A DNA stretch of 64,000 nucleotides from Hexactinellida sp. DTS-2022 (Eukaryota > Porifera > Hexactinellida): the NCBI GenBank assembly GCA_028753945.1, contig JAPNXP010000016.1, positions 2,388,001 to 2,452,000 of the forward strand. Direction: 5' to 3'. Below are positions 50,663 to 63,082 of the stretch, piece after piece. The notes beneath the pieces are model-generated. The model saw only the letters and a program-made list of their open reading frames with translations. It was not told where the DNA came from and searched no databases. Positions within the stretch are counted from its first letter, which is position 1. Every line of letters begins with the position of its first letter. Position numbers and translations under genes: made by a program.

Positions 50663-51599
50663 TTGCCATAATTTGTTATAACTTTCAAATTGTTTGCAAT
50701 TACGTAAATCTAAAACAAAAATTGTACAAACTATACACCGGAAAAACAGACAAGTTATTTCAAAGGATTTTCAGAGGAAATTATACAAAGCAGATCGTCT
50801 CGTCCATTGAAAAATTCCAGTAGAAAAAAGAGGAAAATTTAATCATATACGAATAAAAATATTTCTAGATCTAATCTAGAACAATATTTATAAATATCAA
50901 CCTATCAGAATCATGCATATGTTTCCAAATAGCTCAACAAGAGTAATCAATTTCTTTATTTTCCTACAAACTATTGGGTATTGGGGGTAGTATTTATCCA
51001 AATAAGCAATATTTTCTAAGAAATACAGAGTAGATTTGTATATGTAATTAATAATATTTTCAGTATATTTTCAAAGAATAATTAACTTTAGATTATTGAG
51101 AGCTGAGAGAGTTAAATATGAATAACGAAGAAATATGTTTTTTAGCGATTTAATTAATTAAATTAAATATAAAAAGCATAAATTGCTAGAGTATAACACG
51201 TATTAATTAACATATTAGTAGAGAAATATCCCTAAAATAATCTCTAAATATTTCTTAGTATACATACTACACTAAAGGAGGAGCTACATAAAATAATCAA
51301 TGAACTTCAACCAAAGTTCAAGATTTACATTATTAATTTAATTGATATTTTCACTATCATGTCAACAGAGGTACAAATACCAATGGAATTAAATTATAAA
51401 TTATCCCAATTCTAATTGACACTATGAGGTGAGAATTATTTCAAATCAATAATAATGTAAATTGTTTAGAAATTCAAGTTGTTTCAATGTATAATTTAAT
51501 AAAAGTATAATAAGTTGACTATATATGGCTGTAAGAGACATTCTAGCTGGTCAAATTGAAACCTTACCAACTTTAACAAAACTAACATTGTATGACTTA

Positions 51600-51785
51600 G
51601 GGTTTCATCCAGGCGTGCGCGAAGCGTAATTTTTGTAAGAAAACTTTCTAGGCGCGCAAAAATCGATAAATGCTCCCATAGACGTAATGTACAAATTGAA
51701 TAATTATTTATAATTAGGCGCGTGTGAGCGAGCTCAAACTTAATCTAGACGCGCAGGAAATTTTGCCAGGATGAAAACCTGTTGT
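51600..51785. mobile_element. MITE with GGTTTCATCC/GGATGAAAACC termini
   Basis: The left end is GGGTTTCATCCAGGCGTGCG and the right end GCGCAGGAAATTTTGCCAGG then ATGAAAACC. Internal GGCGCG boxes (AGGCGCGCAAAAATCG, AGGCGCGTGTGAGC) are unusually GC-rich for this region. Confidence 0.6.
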
Positions 51786-52474
51786 AGGTATTGTATAATC
51801 TTAATAACTTTGCTCCAAACTCACTGATATTGATATGGCCCTGAATTTCCTGCAATAATATAAATATAATTCACAAACGTGACTACTGATTATTAAACAG
51901 AATTATTGCTACACCCTGGTTGTATTAGATGGTTGCATATATATTGTACAATAATTGAGTAAAAGTAATATAAAATTACAAGAATATACGTACAAATCAT
52001 TGTTGATATTGGGCCAACACTATATGATATCTACTAATATTAAAAGATAGCATAATTAATTTGATCACAAATAAACCGCAATTTTGCTATTCGACAGATT
52101 CACTGTAAGCATACGTAACATAATTGAAATATGTTCTGTATTACATAGACATTGCTATTCTTATAGTTAACTGCAAAATAAAATAATTACTTGTAAATAG
52201 ACAATTGTACAGGGTTTTTATACTAACAGCTTATAATATTTATAGATACGAGACCTTCGTTCTTGGTCGTTTTGCGACGGATAACTCAACAGCTATGCGG
52301 TCTAGCTTTTTTTCAATAAATAATTACATTAAAAGTTTGAAAAAAAAATGAATTCAAATCCAGCATACTTGTTTAACTAAATATCCGTTGGAAGCTGGCT
52401 TCTGGGTTCATTTCGAATTTTAATTAATTTGTTTACCCATTTTGTAAACAATAACAATAAATATTCATAATATC

Positions 52475-52495
52475 TATATTATTAAATCTCGATTG

Positions 52496-52542
<47 letters not shown>

Positions 52543-53897
52543 TCCGGATTGTATTAAAGTGATGGGGGGATAGAAACCGCATTAATATATGAGATATAAA
52601 CTAACTGTCAAATGTTATAATTGGTAACAAATGTTATAATAGGTAAACAAATGTTATAATCGGTAAACAAGTATGCCGAACACGAATTTCGCGTTTATAA
52701 ATTTCTCATATTAATATTTGTTGTTGTTGTTTACACAAAATAGGTAAACAAATTAATGAAAATTCAAAATCAACCTAGAAGTTAGCTTCCAACGGGTATT
52801 ATAGGTAAACAAGTATGCCGAACACGAATTTCGCGTTTATCAATTTCTCATATTAATATTTGTTGTTGTTGTTTTTGTTGTTTACTCAAAATAGCTAAAC
52901 AATTTAATGAAAATTCAAAATCAACCTAGAAGTTAGCTTTCAATGGGTATTATAAGTAAACAAGTATGCTGAACACGAATTTCGCATTTATAAAATTCTA
53001 ATATGAGTATTTGTTGTTGTTGTGGTTTACACAAATAGGTAAACAAATTAATGAAAATCAAAATCATAACGTCCCTTTCTACCATTTTCATGGTAGAAAA
53101 TGTGAGGAGTAAGGCCCAAAGCTGGGCACTAATCCGTTAATCCGTTAATCGTTAATTAACGGAAGTTAAATTTTTCGTTAACGATTAACTTTTAAGTTAA
53201 CTTTGAAATCGTTAACGGACTTAATTAACTTCCGTTACATTTACAAGTACGTTAATAGTCCGTTAACGCAATTATGAATTCTTGATAGTTTCTATTACAA
53301 TAACCGAACAAATGTTTTTGAACAACAAGTATTTTATCCCACACACAATATGCTTCTTGAGCGTATTAACGGCAGTTTAACCTACTTTGGAAGACTTTAA
53401 ATATCTTGCTATAGTTATAAACTTCATAAACTTGCGATTTTAAGTCATTTTTGGATAGTGACACTTATGTGAATTTGAATCTTATATCTATATTAGTCAA
53501 CATCCCTTAAACAACTTATTCCCCTTATTATTCGCTGATTATACGATATAAAGGTTGTGCTAGCATATATCTTAGCTTGAATGACCCAACAAAGGAACAT
53601 TTTATAGTTAGAGCACTTTTTGAGATGTCTTATAGCAAAAAAACTGATTTTGTTGTTGTTTGTATAATATAAATTAACTGTAACGGATTAACGTTAACTT
53701 CCGTTACATTTTCAACGTATTAACGGATTAACTGTTAACGATGTTAACTTTTTGGTTAACGGATTAACGATTAACGAAGTTAACTTTTTGATTAACTGTG
53801 CCCACCTTTGTACTAAGGCCGCACAGCGGCCGTTAACTTGAGGTGCGTAGCACCGATCTGTCGCAAAGCGACCGAGACCGAAGGGCTCGTACAATAT
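52475..53897. mobile_element. Helitron-like long element with internal tandem repeats
   Basis: It begins ATCTATATTATTAAATCTCG with a (TG)n run of about 40 bp. Three ~150-bp tandem units follow (52620-53080), each with AAACAAGTATGCCGAACACG, GAATTTCGC and AACCTAGAAGTTAGCTT. The right end is GACCGAGACCGAAGGGCTCG. A reverse fragment of the right end lies at 61165-61320. No terminal inverted repeats are visible; the Helitron label rests on end style only. An hAT-like element is nested at 53117-53812. Confidence 0.6.
53117..53812. mobile_element. hAT-like element nested in the Helitron-like element
   Basis: Ends are CAAAGCTGGGCAC and GTGCCCACCTTTG. The flanks GTAAGGCC (53109-53116) and CTAAGGCC (53813-53820) are an 8-bp target duplication with one change. 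The fragment at 61165-61320 preserves the empty site (GGAGTAAGGCCGCA in reverse). Terminal and subterminal regions are full of GTTAAC/TTAACGGA words, likely transposase-binding repeats. Confidence 0.82.
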
Positions 53898-54910
53898 AAA
53901 TGCGAATTTCGAAATCAGTATACTGTCTACTTGTTTACCTATAATAGCCGTTGAAAGCTAGCTTCTGGGCTGTTCTAAATTCATTTTGAATTTGTTTTTT
54001 TTGAATTTTCATTTTGAACTATTCACCTTTTATCACCAAAACATTACCCAAGGTATTCAAATTCCTTTTCTAAGAATAGATTATAAGAAAGAGAGTAAGC
54101 AATAAATTCCATTAAATCTAGTTCATTATTGACGTAGGTTGCATAAGACAATAATCCCGTTGAGTATAACTCACGAGTATATAGGGTTGAATTTAATTTA
54201 ATTACTTACCCAAATATTCCTGATAATATGAAATCACATTAACATCAACCATCAAAACAAATCGTGCTTTTAATATCATCATGAGTGCAGACTTTTAGTG
54301 TATCATTTTTTCTACTAAGCAAATAATCAATTAACTACCAAAAAAGGAAAAGTAAACCCGTTATGATAAAAACTAAAAATTATTATGAGTAATAAATATG
54401 TGTCAAATCAATTAATTATAGTTGTCTGGTGAAAATGTTAGCTAAATATTAATTAACTAAATCAAATTAAACAAAATAAGTTTACTGACTTTGAAAAAAC
54501 TGTCTGTAGTTACTTTCAGAATAAGTGTTAAATATCATATTTTTGAATAATTGCAACTTTATTCAGTAGTTTTTTGATTTTTCAGCTATTATTTGTAATA
54601 ATAATCCTTCACTCATTCACTGAATTCAGCAAAATTTTAACTAACATCCTGAAAACTTTAATCTCTCTAAAAAGAGAGATTAAGTATAAAAATTGTATCA
54701 TAAATATAATCGTGACTAATAATTCAAACGGTCACGTTTGTTTATAACTGGTATGTATGTCATTTGATTAAGTCAGGCTTTAAGAGTGGTGTAAATTAAC
54801 GAAATTATTTAAATAGGATTGTTTGCATAGTTTAGTCCCAAACTGAATTATGAATTCTAACTCTTTACAACTAATTAATTATTTAAATATACTCACATAA
54901 GTAATAGCTA

Positions 54911-55194
54911 CATAGGCGTAGCAACATGTCCCAACCATGGGGGGGCGGACGAAAGAAGCTTGGTCTCCTTACCAGGTCTCTTAAAAGGTTAACTATATTT
55001 ATGGGACGCTTAACCCTAGGCTATATGGCATGTTATTCGTAGAGTGGATTTCCCGTAATTATCACCATGACCTTTATTTAACTCAAAATGATTCCAATAG
55101 CGCATTAGGTGAATACTAGTGGATGTCTGCATATTTATCGTAATTTTATGGGGGGGCGGAATAATACAGCGACCCCCCCTCAGCTACGCCTATG
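54911..55194. mobile_element. MITE with 12-bp perfect termini and 8-bp target duplication
   Basis: Ends CATAGGCGTAGC / GCTACGCCTATG. AATAGCTA is repeated at 54903-54910 and 55195-55202. G-runs (GGGGGGGCGGA) stand near both ends in mirrored position. hAT-like by duplication length. Confidence 0.85.
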
Positions 55195-55494
55195 AATAGC
55201 TACATAATGTAAATAATTAAATTACACATGACGAACTATAAACATTCAAAATAGAATGGGTTTGCTTTGAGTTTAAACCTAATTAATCATTTCTAAGATA
55301 TTTAATTAAATGAATTAATTATATTCTAGATATTCAATTGTAAATGTATATTATAACTATGAATATGAATGACAATAATTTAATGAAGAATAGAAATTAA
55401 TTACTTAACAGTAAAACGCAGTATATTACTATTACTTCGGTTAATATGTACTAATATTTTAAACAAGTTTATAAAATAGTATGTATTTCTATGT

Positions 55495-55575
55495 AGGGTA
55501 AACTTGGTTAGTACGTACACTCGGATAATATGTACTTATTTACATTCCCAAATGGGTAATAATTGAGTTAAACCA
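55495..55575. mobile_element. TA8-like fragment
   Basis: GGGTAAACTTGGTTAGTACG and TCGGATAATATGTACTTATT match the centre of the TA8 copy at 56109-56275. Only one end is present. Confidence 0.5.
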
Positions 55576-56108
55576 CTTTTTAATGTAATTTTCAGTCACA
55601 GACAAGGTAATTGTACATCACAATTCACCTTTGTGAAGTTTGGTTTATATATTGAAGGACCGGCAACCTTTTGAATAGTGGCCCAGTATTGTTTTACAGT
55701 AATTGTAATTAAAAGATTATCTACATTGTAGACTAATCTTGCGATTAGAATTTAGATAAATTGCAAATATACAAACTCACTATCCTGAATTGGTATAGAA
55801 ATTTTCATAATAATTAATTATCAAAATAACTTATAACTGACTACAAAATTAAACAATACAATAAAAGATTTGTTGTTACACGTAGAATTACAGATAATTG
55901 TATTGGAGAATATTTCTAAGTAATTTAAACTTTCTATTTATGTAAATCAAATGAATTCAGCAACTTAGGAATTGGCTGCAAACTTATTTGTGGTTTTTGC
56001 ATTGTACATCTTTTCTACTCAATATTAGACGTAATACTTACTATATATATTCTACTCCTTTTCAATATATTCAAATTAATCAGACTTAAATTAGATGATA
56101 TATATTTG

Positions 56109-56278
56109 CAGTAGAACTCGGTAATAAAGTACCCCCTCGGAAATGGAAATAAGTACATATTATCCGAGTGTACGTACTAACCGAGTTTACCCTACATAGA
56201 AATAGATATTACTTTATAAACTTGATTTAAAAAATAGTAGTACGTACTACCCAGGTAAGTTATATCCGAATTTTATCG
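56109..56278. mobile_element. TA8 MITE
   Basis: CAGTAGAACTCGGTAATAAA on the left. AAATAAGTACATATTATCCG, ACCGAGTTTACCCTACATAG and the right box CCCAGGTAAGTTATATCCGA follow the order of 6580-6722. Confidence 0.75.
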
Positions 56279-56507
56279 AACGAACTTAATAAGATACTTG
56301 GCTAAATTTCCTAATCTCAATTTATTAACTATTTCTCATCTCAATTGAGATAATATGTAATAATAGTCAGGGGTGTTTACAGGGGTGAACAAATTAATTG
56401 TACATTATTTGTCTCAGTTTAACTTTGCCTATCAGTATTGGAATTCATTTAAGCATACATTTATAAGCTTAATTGACACATTTCTATTCACTAATCATAG
56501 AAATATT

Positions 56508-56655
56508 TGTACGAAAACTGGTTAATACGAACAGTATTTCAGTCCCTTTCAAAGCCTTTTTAAATACAAATGCTAATGTTTAATACGAATTCCGGATAAG
56601 GCGAACGCATTTTGAAGGTCACATGGTGTTAATACTAACGGTATTCTACTGTAGA
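56508..56655. mobile_element. TA1 MITE, decayed left end
   Basis: It has TTAATACGAACAGTATTTCA, GTCCCTTTCAAAGCCTTTTT and TAACGGTATTCTACTGTA. Confidence 0.72.
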
Positions 56656-57631
56656 CTGTAGTGTAATTAAATATACTATAAGTTTAGCAGTTTGTAAATA
56701 AGTAGAAGTAATTATTCATAATCCTCCCCTCCTACATCATTTCTACTCGAACTTCATATATAAATAGAGGAAAATTTAGCAAAATGTAAAATAGAAGTTA
56801 CTTGCTAGAAAAATTAAGTCCTTGGAGATAAAATCGAATCACTCAGGTAAGAAAAAGTCTATTAGGCCATGTCAAATAAATAAATAAATAGTTTATCATC
56901 CGGATTTTTTCAGAAAATACAGACAGCTTACGGGATATTATTTATTATTTATTATTCCATTAACATGCACTAATATTATTATCCCATGCCAAACAATAAA
57001 TATAAATAATTAATTAAATTAGAAAATCACATGACAATGGTTAAATAATTAAAGTAATGCTCTAAAATACATGACTTATAAAAATTGATACATTAGGAGT
57101 ACTTTACACAAGTTTATAGATAATATTTTGGACGATTATGTTCATAAGATATTTACAAAAGATATCTGGACGGATTATAAAAATTGGGACGGACGGGGAT
57201 GATAAACAAGTAATTTAATTTATATGGCCTTATATGGCCTTATTATTACTATATGTATTATTAATATTGTTAATGATTAGCTTTGCGATAAATTAGTGAT
57301 CCCTGAAAGTATTGCCAATGTTATGGCTGTATTTTGAGATTATTCAAATAAAATAAAATCTTAGAAGTAAAGGCAACACAATTTAATTTCTACTCAAGTA
57401 ATCAAGTGTGATCCTCTAACTTAATTATTTGCATTATTTTAGGTAATTCAATAAGTTCAGCTACATAGATAGAAAGTAGAAAACTTTAATTAATAATTAA
57501 GTTAGTCTATGAATAAATTTGATTTACTCATGCAAGTGGCACAAATAATATGCTAATATTACTGAAAGGATTATTTTAGAATTACTCAAGTTTTTGAAAA
57601 ATTCCAAATATACTCAAGTTTTATTGAATTA

Positions 57632-57800
57632 CAGTGGAGCCTCCCATAACGGACACTCCAAATAGCGGACAACCTCTAAATAACGGACAACCCTCGTGGC
57701 ACGAATTTATTTATTTAGCATATGTCTAATAGAAAAGCAACCTCTAAATAACGGACAACGGTACCGGTCCCAAGGTGTCCGTTGTTCAGAGGCTCTACTG
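57632..57800. mobile_element. TA9 MITE
   Basis: CAGTGGAGCCTCCCATAACG to GTTCAGAGGCTCTACTG, TA on both sides. The box TAACGGACAA(C/-) is repeated four times, and GGTCCCAAGGTGTCCG is near the right end. It is the only copy in the window. Confidence 0.85.
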
Positions 57801-58379
57801 TATTCCAAATATGCTCAAGTTTTTATAAATTCGCCGATCTACTCAAGTTTTAGAACGGCTATATTTGGTCTAACTAATAAATAATATTGGTTGGACGCCA
57901 TACTAGTTTCAATAATCCAATAAATTTGAGGATATTTGGAATAATCCAACAAAACTTGAGTATTTTGGGATTTTCCCATAATATAACAAATATCTATAAT
58001 ATAATAATATATAGTATTCTGCGTAGTTAAAGTATTGTGTAATATTTCTATGTTTTTCTACACTAAAATTAATCATTAGTAGTGAATTTGAAAAGTAATT
58101 TGTCTATCTATATTTCATCATAACTATATTAGTTAACTTTATTAATATTAATTTGATTAACATAATAATACGGGTTGTCATTTTATCAGTAGAAATTATA
58201 ACTATAATCTAATCATAAATCTGTTATCATTGTTTAGGAAGTATAATAAAGTAATAACTATATCATGTTTCTAATGATGCAAGTTTTAGTAGAAAATGCT
58301 AGAGAACAGTTTTGCTTCTATACAAAATTCTACTGAATTCTACTTCCAAACATTCTACTGTAATTCTACCACCAAGCAA

Positions 58380-58557
58380 ATATAGTGAACTCCTGTTATA
58401 ACCAAGTCGGATATAACGAAATACCCGCTTATAACGAAATGGATATTTCCAACCAGAGGACTAAATGCATTAATTATTATCAGCTTATAACGAATATCAG
58501 GATATAACGAAGGAATTTACAGGTCCCAAGCACTTCGTTATAACGAGAGTTCACTGT
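58380..58557. mobile_element. TA4 MITE, complete
   Basis: AGTGAACTCCTGTTATAACC to TTATAACGAGAGTTCACTG, with TTACAGGTCCCAAGCACTTC. Confidence 0.84.
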
Positions 58558-58639
58558 AAACAAATTTAATGTATAGTTGTTGAGTGGACATATAACAATT
58601 GATCAATTCACAAATTTGGTGAAGATAATATTTTGTGAA

Positions 58640-58880
58640 AAACAATTAATAATTATTCTATGTTACCCATTTGAAACTCAACAATTTTCGAGGGTTTGTT
58701 AGTATGGATTAGCTTCATCAATTAGTATAAATAGACTGTGCAAGCATAATAGAAATATTTTCTGAGTCTGCAATCTGATTGAGTGAAAATTTATTCATTT
58801 AACCAATCAATAATTTGTCTATTCTATTGCATGTTTTCTTTAGTATTATTTTGGATTCGAGCTTCCTTATCGTGCAACTG
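58640..58880. repeat. ~370-bp dispersed repeat, degraded copy 3
   Basis: It shares TTTCGAGGGTTTGTTAGTAT, GGATTAGC and ATTCATTTAACCAATCAATA with 3665-4045 and 62230-62605. Confidence 0.5.
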
Positions 58881-59553
58881 AAATTTATTGAGCTATTAAT
58901 ATGAGAATTTGATTTTCCCAAACTAATTACATTGTATAGCATTCTTATTAAGTATGGTACGATGAAATATTAATTGTGTTCCTTGTAATATAGTAATATA
59001 CAGGAAATTCCCAAGGAAATTATAATAACTTATTACGAGAGCAACAATGTCTATATAAAATTTAATTAATTTAGAATACAAGTCATGTTGTAAGAACTTC
59101 AAAATTTGTTACTTAGTTAGTTACTTCCAGTTAGTTCCCATAATTTATGATCATTTCTTATTATAATTATAAATAGAACTAAAGTGTTATAAACTCGTGA
59201 TTATCAGTTTATACTTCTTATTGTGCAAACATTTATTTGAGTAGATTTACAGTCTAGTTACAGAAAATTTCTTGTATGATGGATACTCTAATACTACATA
59301 ATATTTTTTGTAAAATTAATGTGAAATCCTATTTTTCCAAAATAGCACAACTTAAATAACATTATGGTTAAGGGGCAAGTTGAACTATTGTAATATAGTG
59401 AATAATTAATGATTATTGATACCCTTTCCACTCGAAAAATGAATAATTAATCAGGAATAATCCATAAAATATTCCAAAATGATTAATTAATTATTCTCGA
59501 TGAATTGTATGATTGTATCCCGATTTTCTAAAACTCTGAACTAGATTTCGACT

Positions 59554-59736
59554 ACAGTCAGGAATGATTATTAAGAATTATTTTTCGTCTGCTTAATATT
59601 AAACTTTTTATTCTGAACAAGCCCTATGGTCCCAATTTAACAACTTACATAGGGTTTGTATTCTGCTGAGTTCGCTTATTATGAAGTCTCTCTACTATGA
59701 ACACAATTTTTAGTCCCGAAAATAAAAGAACCTGAC
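59554..59736. mobile_element. TA5 MITE
   Basis: CAGTCAGGAATGATTATTAA to AAAAGAACCTGACTATA. It holds ATGGTCCCAATTTAACAACT and TACATAGGGTTTGTATTC. Confidence 0.8.
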
Positions 59737-60195
59737 TATATTTTGTAAGTCTTCCTTCTAATATTAATTACTTTTGTTTTGAATAATTAATGATTTAATT
59801 TCTTCATACTGAATAATTTATAATACTAATTCAATAATACATGAATTAATTTATATCTTGGCAATTAACCAAATTAGTTAGTTCAACTTAAGAGATTATA
59901 TTACTATTCAATAGTCCCAGTTAAATGTGAATATAATAAGTAGATCAGTTCATTTATTGATATAATTACAAACAAGTAGAGACAATTGGTTTGATATTAC
60001 AAGTAAGTTTGTTAGATATAATTACCTAAATAACAAGATCCTAAAATATGTATCTAAACAAAAACACACTTAATAATGTATATAATTAATACTGTATATT
60101 TATACATTAGTATAGTACAATTATAATTACCTTATAGCAGAATTATTTAATATTATCTATAAGCTACAATATAACACAAATACTAATGCCTAATT

Positions 60196-60810
60196 TCAAG
60201 GATGGAGATTTATTCTATCACAGTATGGTGGGATCTGCTGTACAAACACCATAGATGGATGGGAGTCTATTCTAGTTGAGTGCTGTATGTTTAAATGAGT
60301 AGTTATTGGCTGTGATACTCTGAAAGGAGAATAATTAATGTCGTTTGGAGTTGCGCTGTATAGAGAGGGGATTGTCTGAGGATGTCCGAATTCTCTGATT
60401 GGAGTTATATTAAGCATTGAGGGGTGTGGATCAATACGTAATGAATTGCGAGGTTTAATGGGTATTCTAGCTTCAATTATATCCGAGTGTTGTATAAATG
60501 TTGGTGGTTCATTAACAGTCGCTCTCGGATAAAGATCTTGTTTCTTAACGGGCGAGTAAGGAGCTATATTAAGGGTTGAATGGTGTGGTTCTATCCGTAA
60601 AGAATTGGGGATTTGTTTAGTGAGAATTCCTATTTCTATACCATCCGAATGTTGTTGTTGCAAAGCTGTTGTTGTTTGTTTGGCAGTCGATTTAGGATAA
60701 AGATCTTGTTTCTTAACGGGCGAGTGAGGAGCTATTTGTAACGCGTGGCTGTATTGGTCTAGATGTGACATTTGTCGGTAAAAATTTGAAGATTTGGTAA
60801 GGTGAGACAT
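60196..60810 (-). CDS. PHxS-motif protein, member 2 of an unrecognised family
   Basis: Intronless, 204 aa from the ATG at 60810 (MSHLTKS); function unknown. The frame extends to 60954 but that part precedes a TATA-like word and is AT-rich leader. Two tandem ~58-residue repeats make up its first half: each has IAPHSPVKKQDLYP or IAPYSPVKKQDLYP, a T-rich stretch, QHSD, then SLRIEPHHSTL or SLRIDPHPSML. The C-terminal part has IQHSTRIDSHPSM. The repeated core [I/L]-x-I-x-P-H-[PH]-S also occurs in the genes at 47281 and 63083. There is no signal peptide, membrane segment, cysteine pattern or known domain. Proline- and histidine-rich composition suggests a disordered protein offering short binding motifs. 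Confidence 0.65.
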   Translation of the reverse strand: MSHLTKSSNFYRQMSHLDQYSHALQIAPHSPVKKQDLYPKSTAKQTTTALQQQHSDGIEIGILTKQIPNSLRIEPHHSTLNIAPYSPVKKQDLYPRATVNEPPTFIQHSDIIEARIPIKPRNSLRIDPHPSMLNITPIREFGHPQTIPSLYSATPNDINYSPFRVSQPITTHLNIQHSTRIDSHPSMVFVQQIPPYCDRINLHP

Positions 60811-60887
60811 ATTGTGTTCCTGTTTGGGAATAATGGATTCTGACTTTTGTAATAAAAAATTTAAATACAATAGTAGTATTTTATTAC

Positions 60888-60902
60888 AAGTATTTATACT
60901 TC
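60888..60902 (-). promoter_or_regulatory. TATA-like element of the 60196 gene
   Basis: On the minus strand it reads GAAGTATAAATACTTG, about 80 bp before the chosen start codon. The core AGTATAAATA is identical to that before the 47281 gene. Confidence 0.5.
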
Positions 60903-61041
60903 GTGGGTATAGTTGTAACAGTATAAAACTCAAGTAATCATGATAAATAATCAACTATGGATCTAGCAATAGAAATTTATAATCTATCATTAATGAATTA
61001 ATTAAAACAAAAACTTTAGTAATAAGCGACAAACAAAAGAC

Positions 61042-61140
61042 ATGCCTCAACTAATCGTTAGACATATCTCCAGGAAAGGGGAATTTCTACTCGCAAAGAA
61101 ATGGGCTAAAATACATGAAGTCCCTGATCCTATTTATTTG
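61042..61140 (+). CDS. Putative exon of an unknown plus-strand gene
   Basis: 33 codons from an ATG (MPQLIVRHISRKGEFLLAKK then WAKIHEVPDPIYL) to a strong donor TTG|gtaagt. An acceptor-like AAAAG at 61039 means it may be an internal exon. Amphipathic composition is compatible with the start of a helical domain, but no family is recognisable. It lies 232 bp from the divergent gene ending at 60810. The following intron would contain the Helitron-like fragment and the GAGCG repeat. Confidence 0.35.
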
Positions 61141-61164
61141 GTAAGTTTAACTCCTAATGTTTAT

Positions 61165-61320
61165 TTTATACGAGCCCTTCGGTCTCGGTCGCTTTGCGCT
61201 GGATTGGTGTTACGCATCTCAAGATAACGGCCGCTATGCGGCCTTACTCCTCACCCTTGCTAACATTTTCCATAGTTTTAACTTGTTTACATATAATACC
61301 CGTTGAAAGCTATTAAACTT
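61165..61320. mobile_element. Helitron-like fragment, reverse
   Basis: ACGAGCCCTTCGGTCTCGGT, then AACGGCCGCTATGCGGCC and AATACCCGTTGAAAGCT. It represents the uninterrupted form of the region into which the hAT at 53117-53812 inserted. Confidence 0.65.
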
Positions 61321-61499
61321 AACTACCAACGAACGAGCATTGAGAAGATGGGTTGAAATTAAGAATCTACTTTGATAGGCAACCGGAAGAGACGAATGGG
61401 ATGTGTAAATCGACTCAAGGAGTACTACCAAACAGGGAAAATTTATAATTTAATTTAATACACAGTTATCTGTTGAAGTGCCATTGGAAAGGACATCCA

Positions 61500-61685
61500 A
61501 TCAACGAATTATCCAGGGGGCGAGACGCTCCTTTTGGAGCATGATTTTAGGAAAAATATTAATTAGGAGCGCGAAAATTTGGAATCCTCTCCTATACCGT
61601 TACATTAATTTGTGATTTAGGCGTATGAAAATTGGATCAGACCAAGATTAGGAGCGTATTTACAAATGGCTGTATAATACACTGC
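61500..61685. repeat. GAGCG-type repeat, copy 3
   Basis: GAATTATCCAGGGGGCGAGA, CGCTCCTTTTGGAGCATGAT, ATTAGGAGCGCGAAAATTTG and GCGTATTTACAAATGGCTGT. CGCTCCTTTTGGAGC is itself a short palindrome. This is the best-kept of the three copies. Confidence 0.75.
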
Positions 61686-62229
61686 CTGGAATGTAGTATA
61701 TTCTATTGGTTTAAATTCCTAATATTTTTAGTGTGAGTCTTTCCAAGAAATATAATTGTGTTAATCACAAGTAAGCTCGAACTTAGTTACCAAGTTACTT
61801 CGGAATTTCCAGGGAATAATAACCTTGGTAACCTAAATGGAACTGAAACCAATAGATAGGTAATTAGTGGCATTATTTGCGATCCTTGAGATTATGATAG
61901 TTTTGATAAGGGTAAAGGTTTGGGTGATGTTAATTAATATTGGAAGTACAATTTCCTACGCTGAATGGACTTATATAACTAGGTATGTATTTTTAGAATA
62001 ATTAATGCAATGTTTCCCAGTTAAATATTTGGTCCCCTAGTGAAATATATCATATGCATAATATAAATAATATCACTACGTATCCCAGTTAATTTAATAT
62101 CACTAATATCATTGATAGTGTGGCTGGTTACAACAGTCTATTGAACTTTTTGTTGAAACACTTGTAAATAATTTGGGGTAATTGTGTTAACATGTTTTTA
62201 ATTATGCCTACGCGATCATTAAGGCAATT

Positions 62230-62605
62230 AACACAAGTGATATTGTGTAAGAAACTGGTAACAGTTACAGACTTTAAATTTGGCATGGAGGTGGGAAATA
62301 CTGTATCTAGAAACAAGTTTAAATATCTAAGAAAAATATTCACATTTTCCATCCCAAAAGGTGACAAAACTAATAGCCAATTAAATTCTAGGGTTGTCCC
62401 AGTATGGATTCAGCTAGAATTAAATTAACATAAATTGATTTTGTTAAGTGTGCATTATAGAATGCCTATCTGAGACTGTAATTTAATTGGGCGAGAATAA
62501 ATTCATACATCCAATCAGTTATTTGTGTTCTGTCTGTCTAGCCATACATTTCTAACAATCCATTGTGTCTATTTGATATCCAATTATTGTGTCATCTGAT
62601 ATCCA
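62230..62605. repeat. ~370-bp dispersed repeat, copy 2
   Basis: GAAACTGGTAACAGTTACAG through CATTGTGTCTATTTGATATC; it matches 3665-4045 throughout. Frames of about 79 codons on both strands are incidental. Confidence 0.7.
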
Positions 62606-62609
62606 ATTA

Positions 62610-63082
62610 ATTACTGTTTAGTGTCTCAGTACCAAGAATTATTATGAAGTTGTATAATGTATACCAGTTTAGTAAAATTTTACAAATGTTTCCTATGTAT
62701 TTAAACAACAGATGTTATTATGTGATATGCCCAGAGTATTGTACCATGAAAGGATTTGTTGGAAAGTATATACCAAGAGGTCGATCAGTCCTCTTGGCTC
62801 AATAAGCCTATGAGCTGAATATGATTGAACTCAAAGCAACCATTTTAAATTGTTATAGAATTAACATAAGCATGGTTCGTTACGTAAATCAGGATAAACC
62901 TAATTATGATTCACATTCCATACCGCCCTTCCCTGGTAACGTTAGTAACAATTACATTGTACCTGTGATAAAACAATGAAATGACATTTTGCACTAATAA
63001 TGTAGTGCCCAAAACCTATACTTATGAGTATAAACTGGGAAACATCCAATCTTGATTGTACTGCAAGGAGAGATATAATGAG
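62610..63082. other. Gap downstream of the 63083 gene
   Basis: AT-rich sequence with a small perfect-arm palindrome at about 62770 (CCAAGAGG ... CCTCTTGG). No gene or transposon end is seen. Confidence 0.45.

Larger units (their letters stand above)
49060..60195. other. 11-kb gene-poor AT-rich stretch
   Basis: No frame longer than about 60 codons shows recognisable homology. It contains a 31-bp tandem array (49240-49352), transposon copies listed separately, and long plain AT-rich DNA (for example 50880-51500, 54100-54900, 55195-56100, 56660-57600, 57900-58370, 58880-59550 and 59740-60195). It may be intron of the gene starting at 48948 or true intergenic DNA. Confidence 0.55.

Noticed and set aside
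51526-51630. 34-codon frame starting MAVRDILAGQ
   Set aside because: It runs into the GGTTTCATCC MITE; no donor site and no homology.
60811-60954. N-terminal 48-residue hydrophobic extension of the 60196 gene (possible membrane anchor)
   Set aside because: It contains the TATA-like word and extremely AT-rich codons; the downstream ATG fits the relatives' spacing. Not excluded without cDNA.
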